A DNA stretch of 64,000 nucleotides from Salinisphaera shabanensis E1L3A (GTDB lineage: Bacteria > Pseudomonadota > Gammaproteobacteria > Nevskiales > Salinisphaeraceae). Under the pieces are notes generated by a model, which was given only the letters and a program-made list of their open reading frames with translations, had not been told where the DNA came from and ran no database searches. The DNA is taken from contig NZ_AFNV02000007.1 in the NCBI RefSeq assembly GCF_000215955.2, positions 62,001 to 126,000 of the forward strand, written 5' to 3'. A program made the translations under genes and the position numbers. Positions 27,551 through 35,850 of this stretch are shown here, piece after piece (positions within the stretch are counted from its first letter, which is position 1; every line of letters begins with the position of its first letter).

Positions 27551-28153
27551 CTAGCGCAAGGCGTGTACGTTGCGCGGCTCGATAGACGGATGGGTATGGA
27601 TGGCCTGGTCGAACAGTCGCCGCAAACCTTGACGTTCAAGCGGGCTCGGCCTGCGCCATAGCAGACCATGGCGTGCGGTCCAGCGCACCCGGCGTAAAAA
27701 CAGCGGCTCGATCGGGACCAGGCCGGCGGGGCCCGTGGCGAGCAGTTCGATACGAAAAAGCGTGTCGGCATCGACCAGCGTGGCCTGCAGGCGCTGGTGC
27801 CGATCGCTCGTATGCTCGATCTGCGACCGGATATGATCGAACGCCCCATGCAGGCTGGATTGGAGTACGGCCGAGCGTGGCGGCAAACTGCGGTTGCACC
27901 AGCACAGCCATAGGCCGGCGATATCGGCATCCGAATACTCGAGATCGGCGAGCCCGACATCGAGTGCCTGTGCCAGGTTCGCGGCGAGGCGGTCCCAGAC
28001 CCGGCCGGTACGCTCCCATGCCTGGATGCGTCGCAGACGAGACGCTGGCTTGCCCCATCCGAGCACCTCGTCGCCCAGTGCCTGCTGGGTCAAACCGCGT
28101 TGCTCGCGCCAATAGCGGATACGACCGGGGTCGAGAGAGATACTTTTCTTCAT
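27551..28153 (-). CDS. XRE-family helix-turn-helix transcriptional regulator
   Basis: A 200-aa protein. Residues ~8-70 form a Cro/C1-type HTH (R-G-L-T-Q-Q-A-L-G-D-E-V ... S-R-L-R-R-I-Q-A-W-E-R-T-G-R). The C-terminal ~130 residues have no domain I recognise, but are rich in Trp and Arg and could sense a ligand. It begins 16 bases after the AdeT-like solute-binding gene in the same direction, so it probably belongs to that operon. It is an attractive candidate for the protein that binds the paired operator sites at 29221-29276. Confidence 0.85.
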   Translation of the reverse strand: MKKSISLDPGRIRYWREQRGLTQQALGDEVLGWGKPASRLRRIQAWERTGRVWDRLAANLAQALDVGLADLEYSDADIAGLWLCWCNRSLPPRSAVLQSSLHGAFDHIRSQIEHTSDRHQRLQATLVDADTLFRIELLATGPAGLVPIEPLFLRRVRWTARHGLLWRRPSPLERQGLRRLFDQAIHTHPSIEPRNVHALR

Positions 28154-28169
28154 TTACGAAAACCGCGCC

Positions 28170-29198
28170 TTAGTAGACCGGCCCGCCCTCGGAATCGAGG
28201 CTGCATTCAGCCAGCGCCGGCGTCTCGGCACAGCGGAGCTTCTTGAGCAGCCGCTGCATACGGTGGCTGTACCAGTCTTCCTGCCAGAGTTGCTCTCGGA
28301 CTTCGCGGAACATGCGTTGATAGCGCTCGCTGCGCTGCGGATCGATGACGACCCACCGCGCGAGCGGTAACCTTGCTTCCGCCTTTTCCAGCCGCTCGAT
28401 CATGCTGAGGGAGAGGGTGTCGGCGACCCACGCTCTTGAACGGGCCCCGAATTCGGGGGCGAATCGATCCTGATGAACGACGATCTGACCCGACAGCGTG
28501 CCCAGCACGAAATTGGCGAAGCCGCCGTTCGGGGTGATGCCGTGTTCGAGTTCGAGTGGTTGGTAAGCGATCGCCGGCGCATAGGTGAGATCAGCGCTGC
28601 CGTTATTGAAAAGCGGCCCGAGAGAGACGATATCGGCGGGCACCGGAGAAGCGCCGACGGCTTCCACCACGCGCCGCGAAGCGCGGTCGTAGGACAGGAT
28701 GGCAATACGCTTGCCGGCGAGTCGGTCAAGACTTTGCAGATCGTCGCGATCGCGGGCGAACAGGAAAACCCGGCCCATCGGTACGACGCCGACAACTTCG
28801 TTGCCGTTTGCCTGCATGAGTGGGGCCGCCTTTGGCGCCGCCATGGCTTTGATCGCGCGTTTTAGGCCGGCGTAGGTTTGCAGCCCGCCGGCCATGTCCA
28901 GGCTGCCGGCAAACGGTACTAGCGCGCGCGTGCGTACGCCCGAGAGTACGACCATATCGCATTCGCCGGCCTTGAAATCGTTCGCAGCAACGGCTTCGTC
29001 GGTATACGCGCGCGGCTGGAGGGCGTAGCCCCAGTCGCGTGCCTGGAGGGCGTAGTCGCTGAACAGCTCGTACACGAAGCCGTCGGCGCCAACCGGGTCG
29101 AATACACAGGCCACACGCTCTTGCACCGAGTCGGCCCACACATTCATGCACGCCAGCGAAAGCGCGGCGATGAGGCCGAAAGCAACGAATCGTTTCAT
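28170..29198 (-). CDS. Putative solute-binding periplasmic protein (AdeT1/2-like, DUF6091)
   Basis: A 342-aa secreted protein. ATG 29198 gives a good signal peptide (K-R-F-V-A-F-G-L-I-A-A-L-S-L-A ... V-W-A-D). The mature part resembles TRAP/AdeT-type solute-binding proteins: V-A-C-V-F-D-P-V-G-A-D-G near the N-terminus, F-K-A-G-E-C-D-M-V-V-L-S-G-V-R-T-R, F-A-G-S-L-D-M-A-G-G and G-K-R-I-A-I-L-S-Y-D. No TRAP permease genes are adjacent. The family was once linked to efflux in Acinetobacter, but the function remains open. It is first in an operon with an XRE regulator, behind a promoter with two operators. Confidence 0.82.
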   Translation of the reverse strand: MKRFVAFGLIAALSLACMNVWADSVQERVACVFDPVGADGFVYELFSDYALQARDWGYALQPRAYTDEAVAANDFKAGECDMVVLSGVRTRALVPFAGSLDMAGGLQTYAGLKRAIKAMAAPKAAPLMQANGNEVVGVVPMGRVFLFARDRDDLQSLDRLAGKRIAILSYDRASRRVVEAVGASPVPADIVSLGPLFNNGSADLTYAPAIAYQPLELEHGITPNGGFANFVLGTLSGQIVVHQDRFAPEFGARSRAWVADTLSLSMIERLEKAEARLPLARWVVIDPQRSERYQRMFREVREQLWQEDWYSHRMQRLLKKLRCAETPALAECSLDSEGGPVY

Positions 29199-29220
29199 GG
29201 GATACGCCCGAGATACTCTA

Positions 29221-29276
29221 TGTGAACAGTTGTACACATTAGAGTCGGATACGCATCAAGTCAACACTTGTTCACA
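29221..29276 (-). promoter_or_regulatory. Promoter with two palindromic operator sites upstream of the AdeT-like gene
   Basis: On the minus strand, TTGACT (plus 29259-29264) and TAATGT (29236-29241) are spaced by exactly 17 bases. One dyad, TGTGAACA and TGTACACA, occupies 29221-29238 just below the -10. A second copy of the same half-site, read TGTGAACAAGTGTTGACT on the minus strand, covers 29259-29276 and overlaps the -35. The sites are 38 bases apart centre to centre. This is the geometry of a repressed promoter with two operators; the XRE product encoded two genes into the operon is the obvious candidate ligand. Confidence 0.6.
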
Positions 29277-29449
29277 TCGCAGACTGGCATGATCAGACGT
29301 GTATGTCGCCGGGTGGTGTCGACGATCCTGTCGGGCAGTATTTCACAGGCGTTGGCCCACCGATCGCGACGGGGTATGAGCCAACGCCGCGCCACATGAG
29401 GGCGCAGCGAACTCGCCAATAAACCGCAGCCGCCAGCCGCGGCACCGTA

Positions 29450-31105
29450 TTACATGACCGCTTCGATACCCAATTGGTCGAAACCTTTCGTTTTGTAGTT
29501 TTCGCGGAACATGTCGCGAAGCTTTTCGGCTTGTCGATCGTAAGCGGCCTTGTCGTCCCAGGTATTACGCGGATTCAGTATCTCGCTGGGCACGTCAGGG
29601 CAGCTCTTGGGCATGGCGAGATTGAAGATCGGGTGATTTTCGTACTCGGTATTTTCCGGGTCGAGATCGCCGGCGAGCGCGGCGTTGAGCAGGGCGCGCG
29701 TATGCTTGATGGAGATGCGCTTGCCCACGCCATGCGGGCCACCTGACCAGCCGGTGTTGAGCAGAATGCAGCGTGCCTTATGGGTACGCATCTTCTCGGC
29801 CAGAATCTCGGCATAGACCGAAGGTTTCTGTGCCATGAACGGCGCGCCGAAGCAGGCAGAAAACGCGGCCTTGGGCTCGGTCACACCGACTTCCGTGCCG
29901 GCAAGTTTGGAGGTGAAGCCGGATACGAAATGATACATCACGTCTTTCGTGTCCAGCAGCGATACCGGCGGTAGTACGCCGAAGGCATCCGCGGTGAGCA
30001 GTACGATCGTTTCCGGATGCGGCCCGCGTGCGCCGTCGGCGACGTTGGGGTTGGCCGAGAGCGGGTAGGAAAGGCGGGTGTTTTCAGTAATCGAGCCGTC
30101 GGTAAGGTCGAGATCCTGCGGGTCGGTATCGGTCAACGCCTTGCCCGGCAGAGGAGGGACGTTCTCGATCACGCAGCCCGGCGTCGACAATGCACCGGCA
30201 ATGACAGGCTCGGCTTCCTTGTCCAGATCGATAAGCTTGGCATAGCAGCCGCCCTCGAAATTGGAAACGCCGTCTTCTGTCCAGGCATGTTCGTCGTCGC
30301 CGATGAGTTCGCGATCAGGATCGGCCGATAGCGTGGTCTTGCCGGTGCCGGACAGGCCGAAAAGAATTGCGCCGTCGCCGCGCGCGCCGACGTTCGCCGA
30401 GCAGTGCATCGGCATTTCGCCCATTTCGGGCAGCATGTAGTTCATGACCGTGAACATGGTCTTCTTGACGACGCCACAGTAGTCCGCGCGACCCAGCACC
30501 AGACCGATACGGTTGCGGATATCGATGATCACGGCACGATTCGATTTGGTACCGTCGCGCTCGGGATCGCAATGAAAGCTCGGGACATTGAGCAGCGTCC
30601 AGCGCTTGTCGTCCGGGTTTTTGACATCCACGCCGTCGGCAAACATGTTCTTGGCGAACAGTGCGTGGGTGGCAAATTCGCCCACGAAACGATACGGCAC
30701 GGCATAAACGGGATCCCACCCGCAGTAGACATCCTGCACATACAAATGCCGGCTGCGTTCGTTCAGATGCGCCGCCACCCGCTCGAGCAGTGGTTCGAAA
30801 TGCTCGGGCGCGAATTGCTGGAAATCGGATTTCCACCACACCTTATCGACGATTTCGGGCCAGGCCACGGCAAAAGTGTCCTGTACGGGCCGACCGGTGC
30901 AGCTGGGATCGGAGTAGTAGACCAGTGGGCCTCCAAGGCCTAATGCGGTCTCATAAGCTTTGGGCTCATCGTCCGGCCCGTCGGCTCGGATACGGCCGCG
31001 GTCGTTCGCAAGTGCTTCGCGAAAGAGCTCGTCCTTGCCGAGATTGTGGCGATACTCAAGGCCATCCAAGCCCAGCGTCTGTTTCAACTCGGCATTCAAA
31101 CTCAT
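29450..31105 (-). CDS. pckA: Phosphoenolpyruvate carboxykinase (ATP)
   Basis: A 551-aa gluconeogenic enzyme converting oxaloacetate and ATP to PEP. The kinase-1a P-loop G-L-S-G-T-G-K-T-T-L-S and kinase-2 region (E-L-I-G-D-D-E-H-A-W) are intact, as are Y-R-F-V-G-E-F-A-T-H-A-L-F-A-K-N-M-F and the M-H-C-S-A-N-V-G signature. ATG 31105 has AGGA nine bases upstream; an upstream in-frame ATG at 31186 would add 27 non-family residues. With fadD and PHA genes in the window it fits growth on fatty acids. It is monocistronic or heads no obvious operon. Confidence 0.96.
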   Translation of the reverse strand: MSLNAELKQTLGLDGLEYRHNLGKDELFREALANDRGRIRADGPDDEPKAYETALGLGGPLVYYSDPSCTGRPVQDTFAVAWPEIVDKVWWKSDFQQFAPEHFEPLLERVAAHLNERSRHLYVQDVYCGWDPVYAVPYRFVGEFATHALFAKNMFADGVDVKNPDDKRWTLLNVPSFHCDPERDGTKSNRAVIIDIRNRIGLVLGRADYCGVVKKTMFTVMNYMLPEMGEMPMHCSANVGARGDGAILFGLSGTGKTTLSADPDRELIGDDEHAWTEDGVSNFEGGCYAKLIDLDKEAEPVIAGALSTPGCVIENVPPLPGKALTDTDPQDLDLTDGSITENTRLSYPLSANPNVADGARGPHPETIVLLTADAFGVLPPVSLLDTKDVMYHFVSGFTSKLAGTEVGVTEPKAAFSACFGAPFMAQKPSVYAEILAEKMRTHKARCILLNTGWSGGPHGVGKRISIKHTRALLNAALAGDLDPENTEYENHPIFNLAMPKSCPDVPSEILNPRNTWDDKAAYDRQAEKLRDMFRENYKTKGFDQLGIEAVM

Positions 31106-31246
31106 ATGCACTTGTCCTGAGGGCGGCAGACCTGACAGGCCGGCAAAAACGCGCAGATTACCGGTAAGGTTTATGACTGGCAACACGCGCGCGGGCGTGC
31201 GCAGCCAGCCAACTTGCGGGTAGATATGACGATTATCGAGGCGGCG

Positions 31247-32572
31247 TTAGTCCGCCGAGGCCGAGCGCGGGGTCAGACCGCTGTACTGGTGGACATCCTC
31301 ATCGTCGATCTTGAACTCGTTGGGCACCCGTACAATCAGTGCGCCGTCCATTTGTGCGCTGATCGTGCCTTCCGCGCTCTGTGCCCGATAGTGATAGAGA
31401 TTGAAGCGTAGCGGCTCGTCGGAATCGCCCATCAATTGCAGGTTCGCATTAACCAGCAGGGTCGAGTAGAAGCGGGCATCGCCGGCCTGCAACCAGATAT
31501 AGCTGTCGGTGGCCACCGGGGGATCACTGAAACCGCCGTCGGAGGCGTCGCTGGAGAACTTGAGCGTAAGCCCGTCGTCGCCCAGGGTCGCGCTTTCGAG
31601 GTTGTCGATCTTGACATGCGGCGGCGGAAAAAGCGTTTCGGGATCCATGATCAACCGATCTTTCTCGAGTTTTATGCCTTCGCGAGAGAACGGCGTAAGT
31701 GTCTGCAGATCAAGCCCCGCGCCCGAAAGCAAGGATTTCACTGGCATGCCGAACTGTTTGACGCTGGTGGGCGCATAAACCAGTTTATTGTCGTCGGTAA
31801 CCGTAATCGGGCCTTCAAGCGTGGTCGGCAATCCGCCCACCGGCGGGATGAATTCGAACAGGCGGGCGCCCACTTCGACGGTCAGCGTGTCCTTGGATGT
31901 CTTGTTGGTCACACTCGACAGCGAGCGCGGTTGATAGTCCAGCAGGTAGTTGTTGAACAGGGCATCGAGATCTTTCGGCCGCACGAGCAACTCGCCGGAC
32001 AGAATATGAATATCGAACTGTTCCGGGTCGTCGAAATTGACCGGCTCGCCGGCTTGTCTGGGTTCGAGCAGGGCGCGCAGGTTCTTGACGTAGTAACCGA
32101 TGTTCTGGTCCAGATAGAACTCGACGTTCTGTGCTTGCAGCGCGATAGCGCGCACGCCCGAATCGCGCAGCGTGAAGGTGCCGACATCCGATTTGAGCGC
32201 ATCGGGTAACAGCCGCCGGCTCCAGGTATCCCGCAGCGTGGCATAGCGTTGTTGCTGTGCGGTCACGACATCCGGCTGGACGGTTCTGTCGTCGTTGGCG
32301 TCTGCCGGACTCTCGGCCGAGGTCTCGCCGGAAGCCGTGTCCTTGTCGCTTGCCTGAGCCTGTGACTCGGTGCTTTCGCTGTCTTCGGTCTCGTCGTCGT
32401 CGTCGTTCAGGGTGGGGGCGAGTCGACCCGGTTCCGGGCCGAGCGACTTGCGCATCTGCCCCTGGGCCCAACCGTTGCCGCAAACGCCGGCCAGCAGAAC
32501 AGCGATCAATACGGCAGATAATGGATTGCGCACAAAGCGGTTCATCGTCTGGAGGCGGGTATCAGGACGCAT
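31247..32572 (-). CDS. Secreted protein of unknown function, paralogue of 32562-33671 product
   Basis: A 441-aa exported protein. ATG 32572 is favoured by GGAGGA six bases upstream; it overlaps the previous gene's end by 11 bases. The signal peptide is N-R-F-V-R-N-P-L-S-A-V-L-I-A-V-L-L-A-G-V, followed by an acidic low-complexity stretch of about 60 residues (runs of D-D-D-D-E and S-E-S-T-E-S). The folded part shares with its neighbour the order T-L-R-D-S-G, L-(L/I)-x-P-R-x-A-G-(E/D)-P, F-x-I-H-x-L-x-G, A-L-F-N-x-Y-L-x-D-Y, and late V-x-(T/N)-D-S-Y-(I/V)-(W/M)-L-Q-x-G-D. A lipid-binding TULIP (LmeA/YceB-like) fold is possible but only inferred. Confidence 0.8.
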   Translation of the reverse strand: MRPDTRLQTMNRFVRNPLSAVLIAVLLAGVCGNGWAQGQMRKSLGPEPGRLAPTLNDDDDETEDSESTESQAQASDKDTASGETSAESPADANDDRTVQPDVVTAQQQRYATLRDTWSRRLLPDALKSDVGTFTLRDSGVRAIALQAQNVEFYLDQNIGYYVKNLRALLEPRQAGEPVNFDDPEQFDIHILSGELLVRPKDLDALFNNYLLDYQPRSLSSVTNKTSKDTLTVEVGARLFEFIPPVGGLPTTLEGPITVTDDNKLVYAPTSVKQFGMPVKSLLSGAGLDLQTLTPFSREGIKLEKDRLIMDPETLFPPPHVKIDNLESATLGDDGLTLKFSSDASDGGFSDPPVATDSYIWLQAGDARFYSTLLVNANLQLMGDSDEPLRFNLYHYRAQSAEGTISAQMDGALIVRVPNEFKIDDEDVHQYSGLTPRSASAD

Positions 32573-33671
32573 CGCTGTCCTCCGGCAAAGCAGACTCGAT
32601 ATAGTCTTCCGGCACATAGCTGCCGAGGTAAATCGCGATTTCGCCCGACGGTGTGGCATCGAGCACGCCGTTAACCAATTGCGCGCGATAGTTGTAGAGC
32701 GACGCGTCGAGCTTGCCGCCATCGCGCGCCATCAGTTGCAGGCGCGCATCGGTGATTACTGCTCGCTGGATACGCACATCGCCGCCTTGAAGCATGACGT
32801 AGCTATCGCTGTTGACCACCGGTTCCGGAAAGTCGGGATTCTGGTCGCTGGTAATATCCAGATGCACGCCCGCGCTATCGATCTGCATGCGCTCGACGTT
32901 CACGCTCTGTTCGGGCGGCGGCAAGGCATGGTTGAGATCGAGCACCACGTTGTTGCCTGAAAATCCGGCGCCCTGCGATTCGATCTGCAGCAGTTTCGAC
33001 AGCTGCAGATTGATCGCTTCGAGCAGGCCCTTGGCTTCCATAGGCCCGAGCTTGATCTCGTCGGGTTTGTAGACGAACAAATGACCCTGTTTCAGCTCGA
33101 CCGTGCCGGCCATATAAAACGGCAGCCATACACCGGGTATTTTCGCGGCTTCGCCTTCGACAACGAGACGGCCGTCGTCGCTGGTCGAGGCTTCGATCTT
33201 GCGCAGCTGCGAACCCGAATAGTCGGCCAGATACTGGTTGAACAACGCCGACAAGGCTTTCGGCGGCAACGTGACCTGGCCGTGAAGGGGGTGAAAGATG
33301 AACGATGTAGGGTCGTCGAGCACGATCGGGTCACCCGCATTGCGGGGTATCAACACCGCGGACAACTGCTTGGTGTCGAATGCCACATCGCCGACCACGC
33401 GAAAGTAGACGTTCTTGATGAACAGCCCGACCGATTTGCGTCCCGAATCGCGCAGCGTCCGATCGCGGATGATCGGGTTGAAACTCTCCGAAAAGCTGTT
33501 CTGGCCTTCGTTGTAGCTCTCGATCGAAGCCAGCTGGGCGTGTTTGTTGGATACGAGCGTGGCCGATTCGGCGGCCTCGGGCTGAGCCGCTTTCATGGCG
33601 ATGACAGCGCCGGCGGTCAATACCAGAACCGCGACGATCGCGATCCCGGCCTTCTTCTTCTTCGTTGCCAT
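32562..33671 (-). CDS. Membrane-anchored protein of unknown function, paralogue of 31247-32572 product
   Basis: A 369-aa protein. A lysine-rich start (M-A-T-K-K-K-K-A-G) and one hydrophobic helix suggest a signal anchor in the inner membrane with a periplasmic body. The body has R-D-R-T-L-R-D-S-G, a beta-rich region with L-I-P-R-N-A-G-D-P, F-H-P-L-H-G-Q-V-T-L-P-P-K-A-L-S-A-L-F-N-Q-Y, then V-N-S-D-S-Y-V-M-L-Q-G-G-D-V-R-I, and ends in an acidic tail. It is clearly homologous to the downstream gene and translationally coupled to it. I do not recognise the family. A tandem duplication that gave one anchored and one secreted copy is the simplest reading. Confidence 0.8.
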   Translation of the reverse strand: MATKKKKAGIAIVAVLVLTAGAVIAMKAAQPEAAESATLVSNKHAQLASIESYNEGQNSFSESFNPIIRDRTLRDSGRKSVGLFIKNVYFRVVGDVAFDTKQLSAVLIPRNAGDPIVLDDPTSFIFHPLHGQVTLPPKALSALFNQYLADYSGSQLRKIEASTSDDGRLVVEGEAAKIPGVWLPFYMAGTVELKQGHLFVYKPDEIKLGPMEAKGLLEAINLQLSKLLQIESQGAGFSGNNVVLDLNHALPPPEQSVNVERMQIDSAGVHLDITSDQNPDFPEPVVNSDSYVMLQGGDVRIQRAVITDARLQLMARDGGKLDASLYNYRAQLVNGVLDATPSGEIAIYLGSYVPEDYIESALPEDSDAS

Positions 33672-33766
33672 CGACGCTTTCTCCTCGCACGTCGTTATTT
33701 CGTTGCATCGTCCCGTAAAGGCGATTAAATGACAACCGATCTTTTTAGAAACGCATGGCCGGTCAA

Positions 33767-34489
33767 TCAGCGCAGCTCGGCAAGCGTGTCGATAATATAA
33801 TCGGGCTCGCTGGCGCTGACCGGTTCGCCGTGGTTATAGCCGTAGCTCACAGCAAGTGTGCGAAAACCGGCCGCCTTTCCTGCTTCGATATCGTGGCGAG
33901 AATCGCCGATCATCAGTGCGTGCGCCGGGTCGATGTCCATTTGCTGCGCGCTGTACAGCAGCGGTGCCGGGTGTGGCTTTTTCTCATTCAGACTGTCGCC
34001 GCCAAGCGTTAGCGCAAAGAAACGCTCGAGTTCGAAATGCTCGAGGATCGGACCGACGAATGCGATCGGCTTGTTGGTTACGAGCACACAGGTGACGCCG
34101 CGCGTCGCTAAGTTGCTTAGGCACTGACGCACCCCGTCATAAGGTCGGGTCCGCGCACAGGGCGCAGCCGCGTAATGTTCGAGAAAACGTGCGTGAGCGG
34201 CGTCGACTGTTTCGCGATCGACTGCCTCTTCGCTGATGGCTTGCGCATGAGCGAGTGCGCGCTCGACAAGTTTGTGGCTGCCGTTGCCGACCCAGTCGCG
34301 TACGCGCTCGATACCGGGCGCCTCCAGGCTGCGCTCGGTGAGCGTGGTGTCGATCGCGGCGGCCAGATCCGGCACCGAATCGATTAGCGTACCGTCGAGA
34401 TCGAATACCACCAGCGCGATATGCTCGAGCGCGGGATGCAGTGCGTTTGCCGCAGATTCGGGGGCGGGCGTTTTCAAGCGACCGTCCAC
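33767..34489 (-). CDS. gph: Phosphoglycolate phosphatase (HAD family)
   Basis: A 240-aa HAD hydrolase: motif I F-D-L-D-G-T-L-I-D-S, motif II V-T-N-K-P, the conserved Lys in N-E-K-K-P-H-P-A-P-L, and motif IV G-D-S-R-H-D. The cap-domain sequence V-G-N-G and G-V-R-Q-C-L matches Gph, which clears 2-phosphoglycolate formed during DNA repair. N-acetylmuramate-6-phosphate phosphatase (MupP) is a close relative and cannot be excluded. It overlaps the upstream FAH-family gene by 16 bases, implying coupling with nth and the FAH hydrolase. Confidence 0.88.
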   Translation of the reverse strand: MDGRLKTPAPESAANALHPALEHIALVVFDLDGTLIDSVPDLAAAIDTTLTERSLEAPGIERVRDWVGNGSHKLVERALAHAQAISEEAVDRETVDAAHARFLEHYAAAPCARTRPYDGVRQCLSNLATRGVTCVLVTNKPIAFVGPILEHFELERFFALTLGGDSLNEKKPHPAPLLYSAQQMDIDPAHALMIGDSRHDIEAGKAAGFRTLAVSYGYNHGEPVSASEPDYIIDTLAELR

Positions 34490-35139
34490 TCGGCACCGGC
34501 GAGCCGGTCAGCGCTCAGCGACAGACGCATGCCCGGCTGCAGCGGGCCCACGCCCTCGGGTGTGCCGGTAAAGATCAGATCGCCGGGCAGCAGTTGCCAA
34601 TGAGCGCTGAGCATGGCGATGAGATCGGCGACGCCGGCCAGCATATGCGCCGTATGTCCGTGCTGCCGGGTTTGGCCGTCGATCGCCAATTCGAAATGCA
34701 GATCGGCGAGATCGATATCGTCGCTCAGCGAAACGAGTGGCCCCAGCGGTGCGCTGTGATCGAAGGCCTTGGCTTTTTCCCAGGGCTCTCCGGTGTTTTT
34801 CAGGTCGGTCTGGACATCGCGCAAGGTCAGATCCAGGCCAAGCCCGATACCCGAGATATGTTCTCGAGCCGCCTCGGGCGCGATATCCCGCCCGCCTGTG
34901 CCGATTTCGACCACGAGTTCCGTTTCGTAGTGAATGGCGCCCACATCGTCAGGCAATGTGATTGCCTCGCCCGGTGCGACAAGACAGCTGACGGGTTTCA
35001 TGAAGACCACCGATTCTCGTCCGCTGAGTGTGTTGCCGAGTTCTTCGATGTGCTTGGCGTAATTGCGGCCGATGCAGAATATGCGTGGCGTATGGCGGGC
35101 GGCAAAGGCATCGGCGGGGCGGTTGCGGGTATCGCTCAT
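34474..35139 (-). CDS. Fumarylacetoacetate hydrolase (FAH) family protein
   Basis: A 221-aa protein of the FAH domain superfamily, similar in size to YcgM/FAHD1-type acylpyruvases or oxaloacetate decarboxylases. R-I-F-C-I-G-R-N-Y-A-K-H is the family N-terminus. The metal ligands are in H-Y-E-T-E-L-V-V-E-I-G and L-G-L-D-L-T-L-R-D, and G-D-L-I-F-T-G-T-P-E-G-V-G-P-L is the C-terminal signature. ATG 35139 overlaps the nth TGA (ATGA), so it is translated after nth. Acylpyruvate hydrolysis is the likely chemistry; the physiological substrate is not fixed by sequence. Confidence 0.87.
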   Translation of the reverse strand: MSDTRNRPADAFAARHTPRIFCIGRNYAKHIEELGNTLSGRESVVFMKPVSCLVAPGEAITLPDDVGAIHYETELVVEIGTGGRDIAPEAAREHISGIGLGLDLTLRDVQTDLKNTGEPWEKAKAFDHSAPLGPLVSLSDDIDLADLHFELAIDGQTRQHGHTAHMLAGVADLIAMLSAHWQLLPGDLIFTGTPEGVGPLQPGMRLSLSADRLAGAEWTVA

Positions 35140-35783
35140 GAGGTCTGCTCGCTTAAATTCTTGTGCCGATATTCGCATAAATCGACGATTCGGCAGTCGT
35201 CGCACAATGGCTTGCGTGCCTTGCAGACATAGCGCCCGTGCAGGATGAGCCAGTGATGCGCATCGAGAAGAAATGCTTTCGGCACCAATCGCATGAGCCG
35301 GTCTTCGACGGCACGCACCGTCTTGCCGGGCGCAATGCCGGTGCGGTTGGATACACGAAAGATATGCGTATCCACCGCCATGGCGGGTTTGCCGAAGGCG
35401 GTGTTGAGCACGACATTGGCCGTCTTGCGGCCGACACCGGGCAGGGCGACCAGTTCTTCGCGCGTATCCGGCACTTCGCCGTCGTGTTCGTCGACCAGCG
35501 CGCGGCAGGTCTTCATGATGTTCGCCGCCTTGCTGTTGTACAGGCCGATTGTCTTGACGTAGTCCTTGAGCCCGTCTTCGCCAAGATCGAGAATCGCCTG
35601 TGGCGTATTCGCGACCGGAAACAGCTTCGCGGTGGCCTTGTTCACGCCGATATCGGTGGCCTGGGCTGAAAGGATCACGGCCACCAACAGCTCGAAGGCA
35701 GAGTTGTATTGCAATTCGGTCTGCGGGTTCGGATTGGCGTCGCGCAGACGTTCGAAAATCTCCGTGCGTTTGTCTTTGTTCAT
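35136..35783 (-). CDS. nth: Endonuclease III
   Basis: A 215-aa bifunctional DNA glycosylase/AP lyase removing oxidised pyrimidines. The helix-hairpin-helix L-P-G-V-G-R-K-T-A-N-V-V contains the catalytic Lys, and the downstream Asp lies in A-V-D-T-H-I-F-R-V. The C-terminal iron-sulphur cluster has the exact spacing C-x6-C-x2-C-x5-C. It starts 67 bases after rnfB in the same direction, the conserved rnfB-nth neighbourhood, and is coupled to the FAH-family gene. Confidence 0.96.
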   Translation of the reverse strand: MNKDKRTEIFERLRDANPNPQTELQYNSAFELLVAVILSAQATDIGVNKATAKLFPVANTPQAILDLGEDGLKDYVKTIGLYNSKAANIMKTCRALVDEHDGEVPDTREELVALPGVGRKTANVVLNTAFGKPAMAVDTHIFRVSNRTGIAPGKTVRAVEDRLMRLVPKAFLLDAHHWLILHGRYVCKARKPLCDDCRIVDLCEYRHKNLSEQTS

Positions 35784-35850
35784 AGGGTGAGGCTGTTGCG
35801 TGGCGCCTCGTTCGACGCGCCCTCTCTATCGAGATGCCGTCGTAAAAGGC

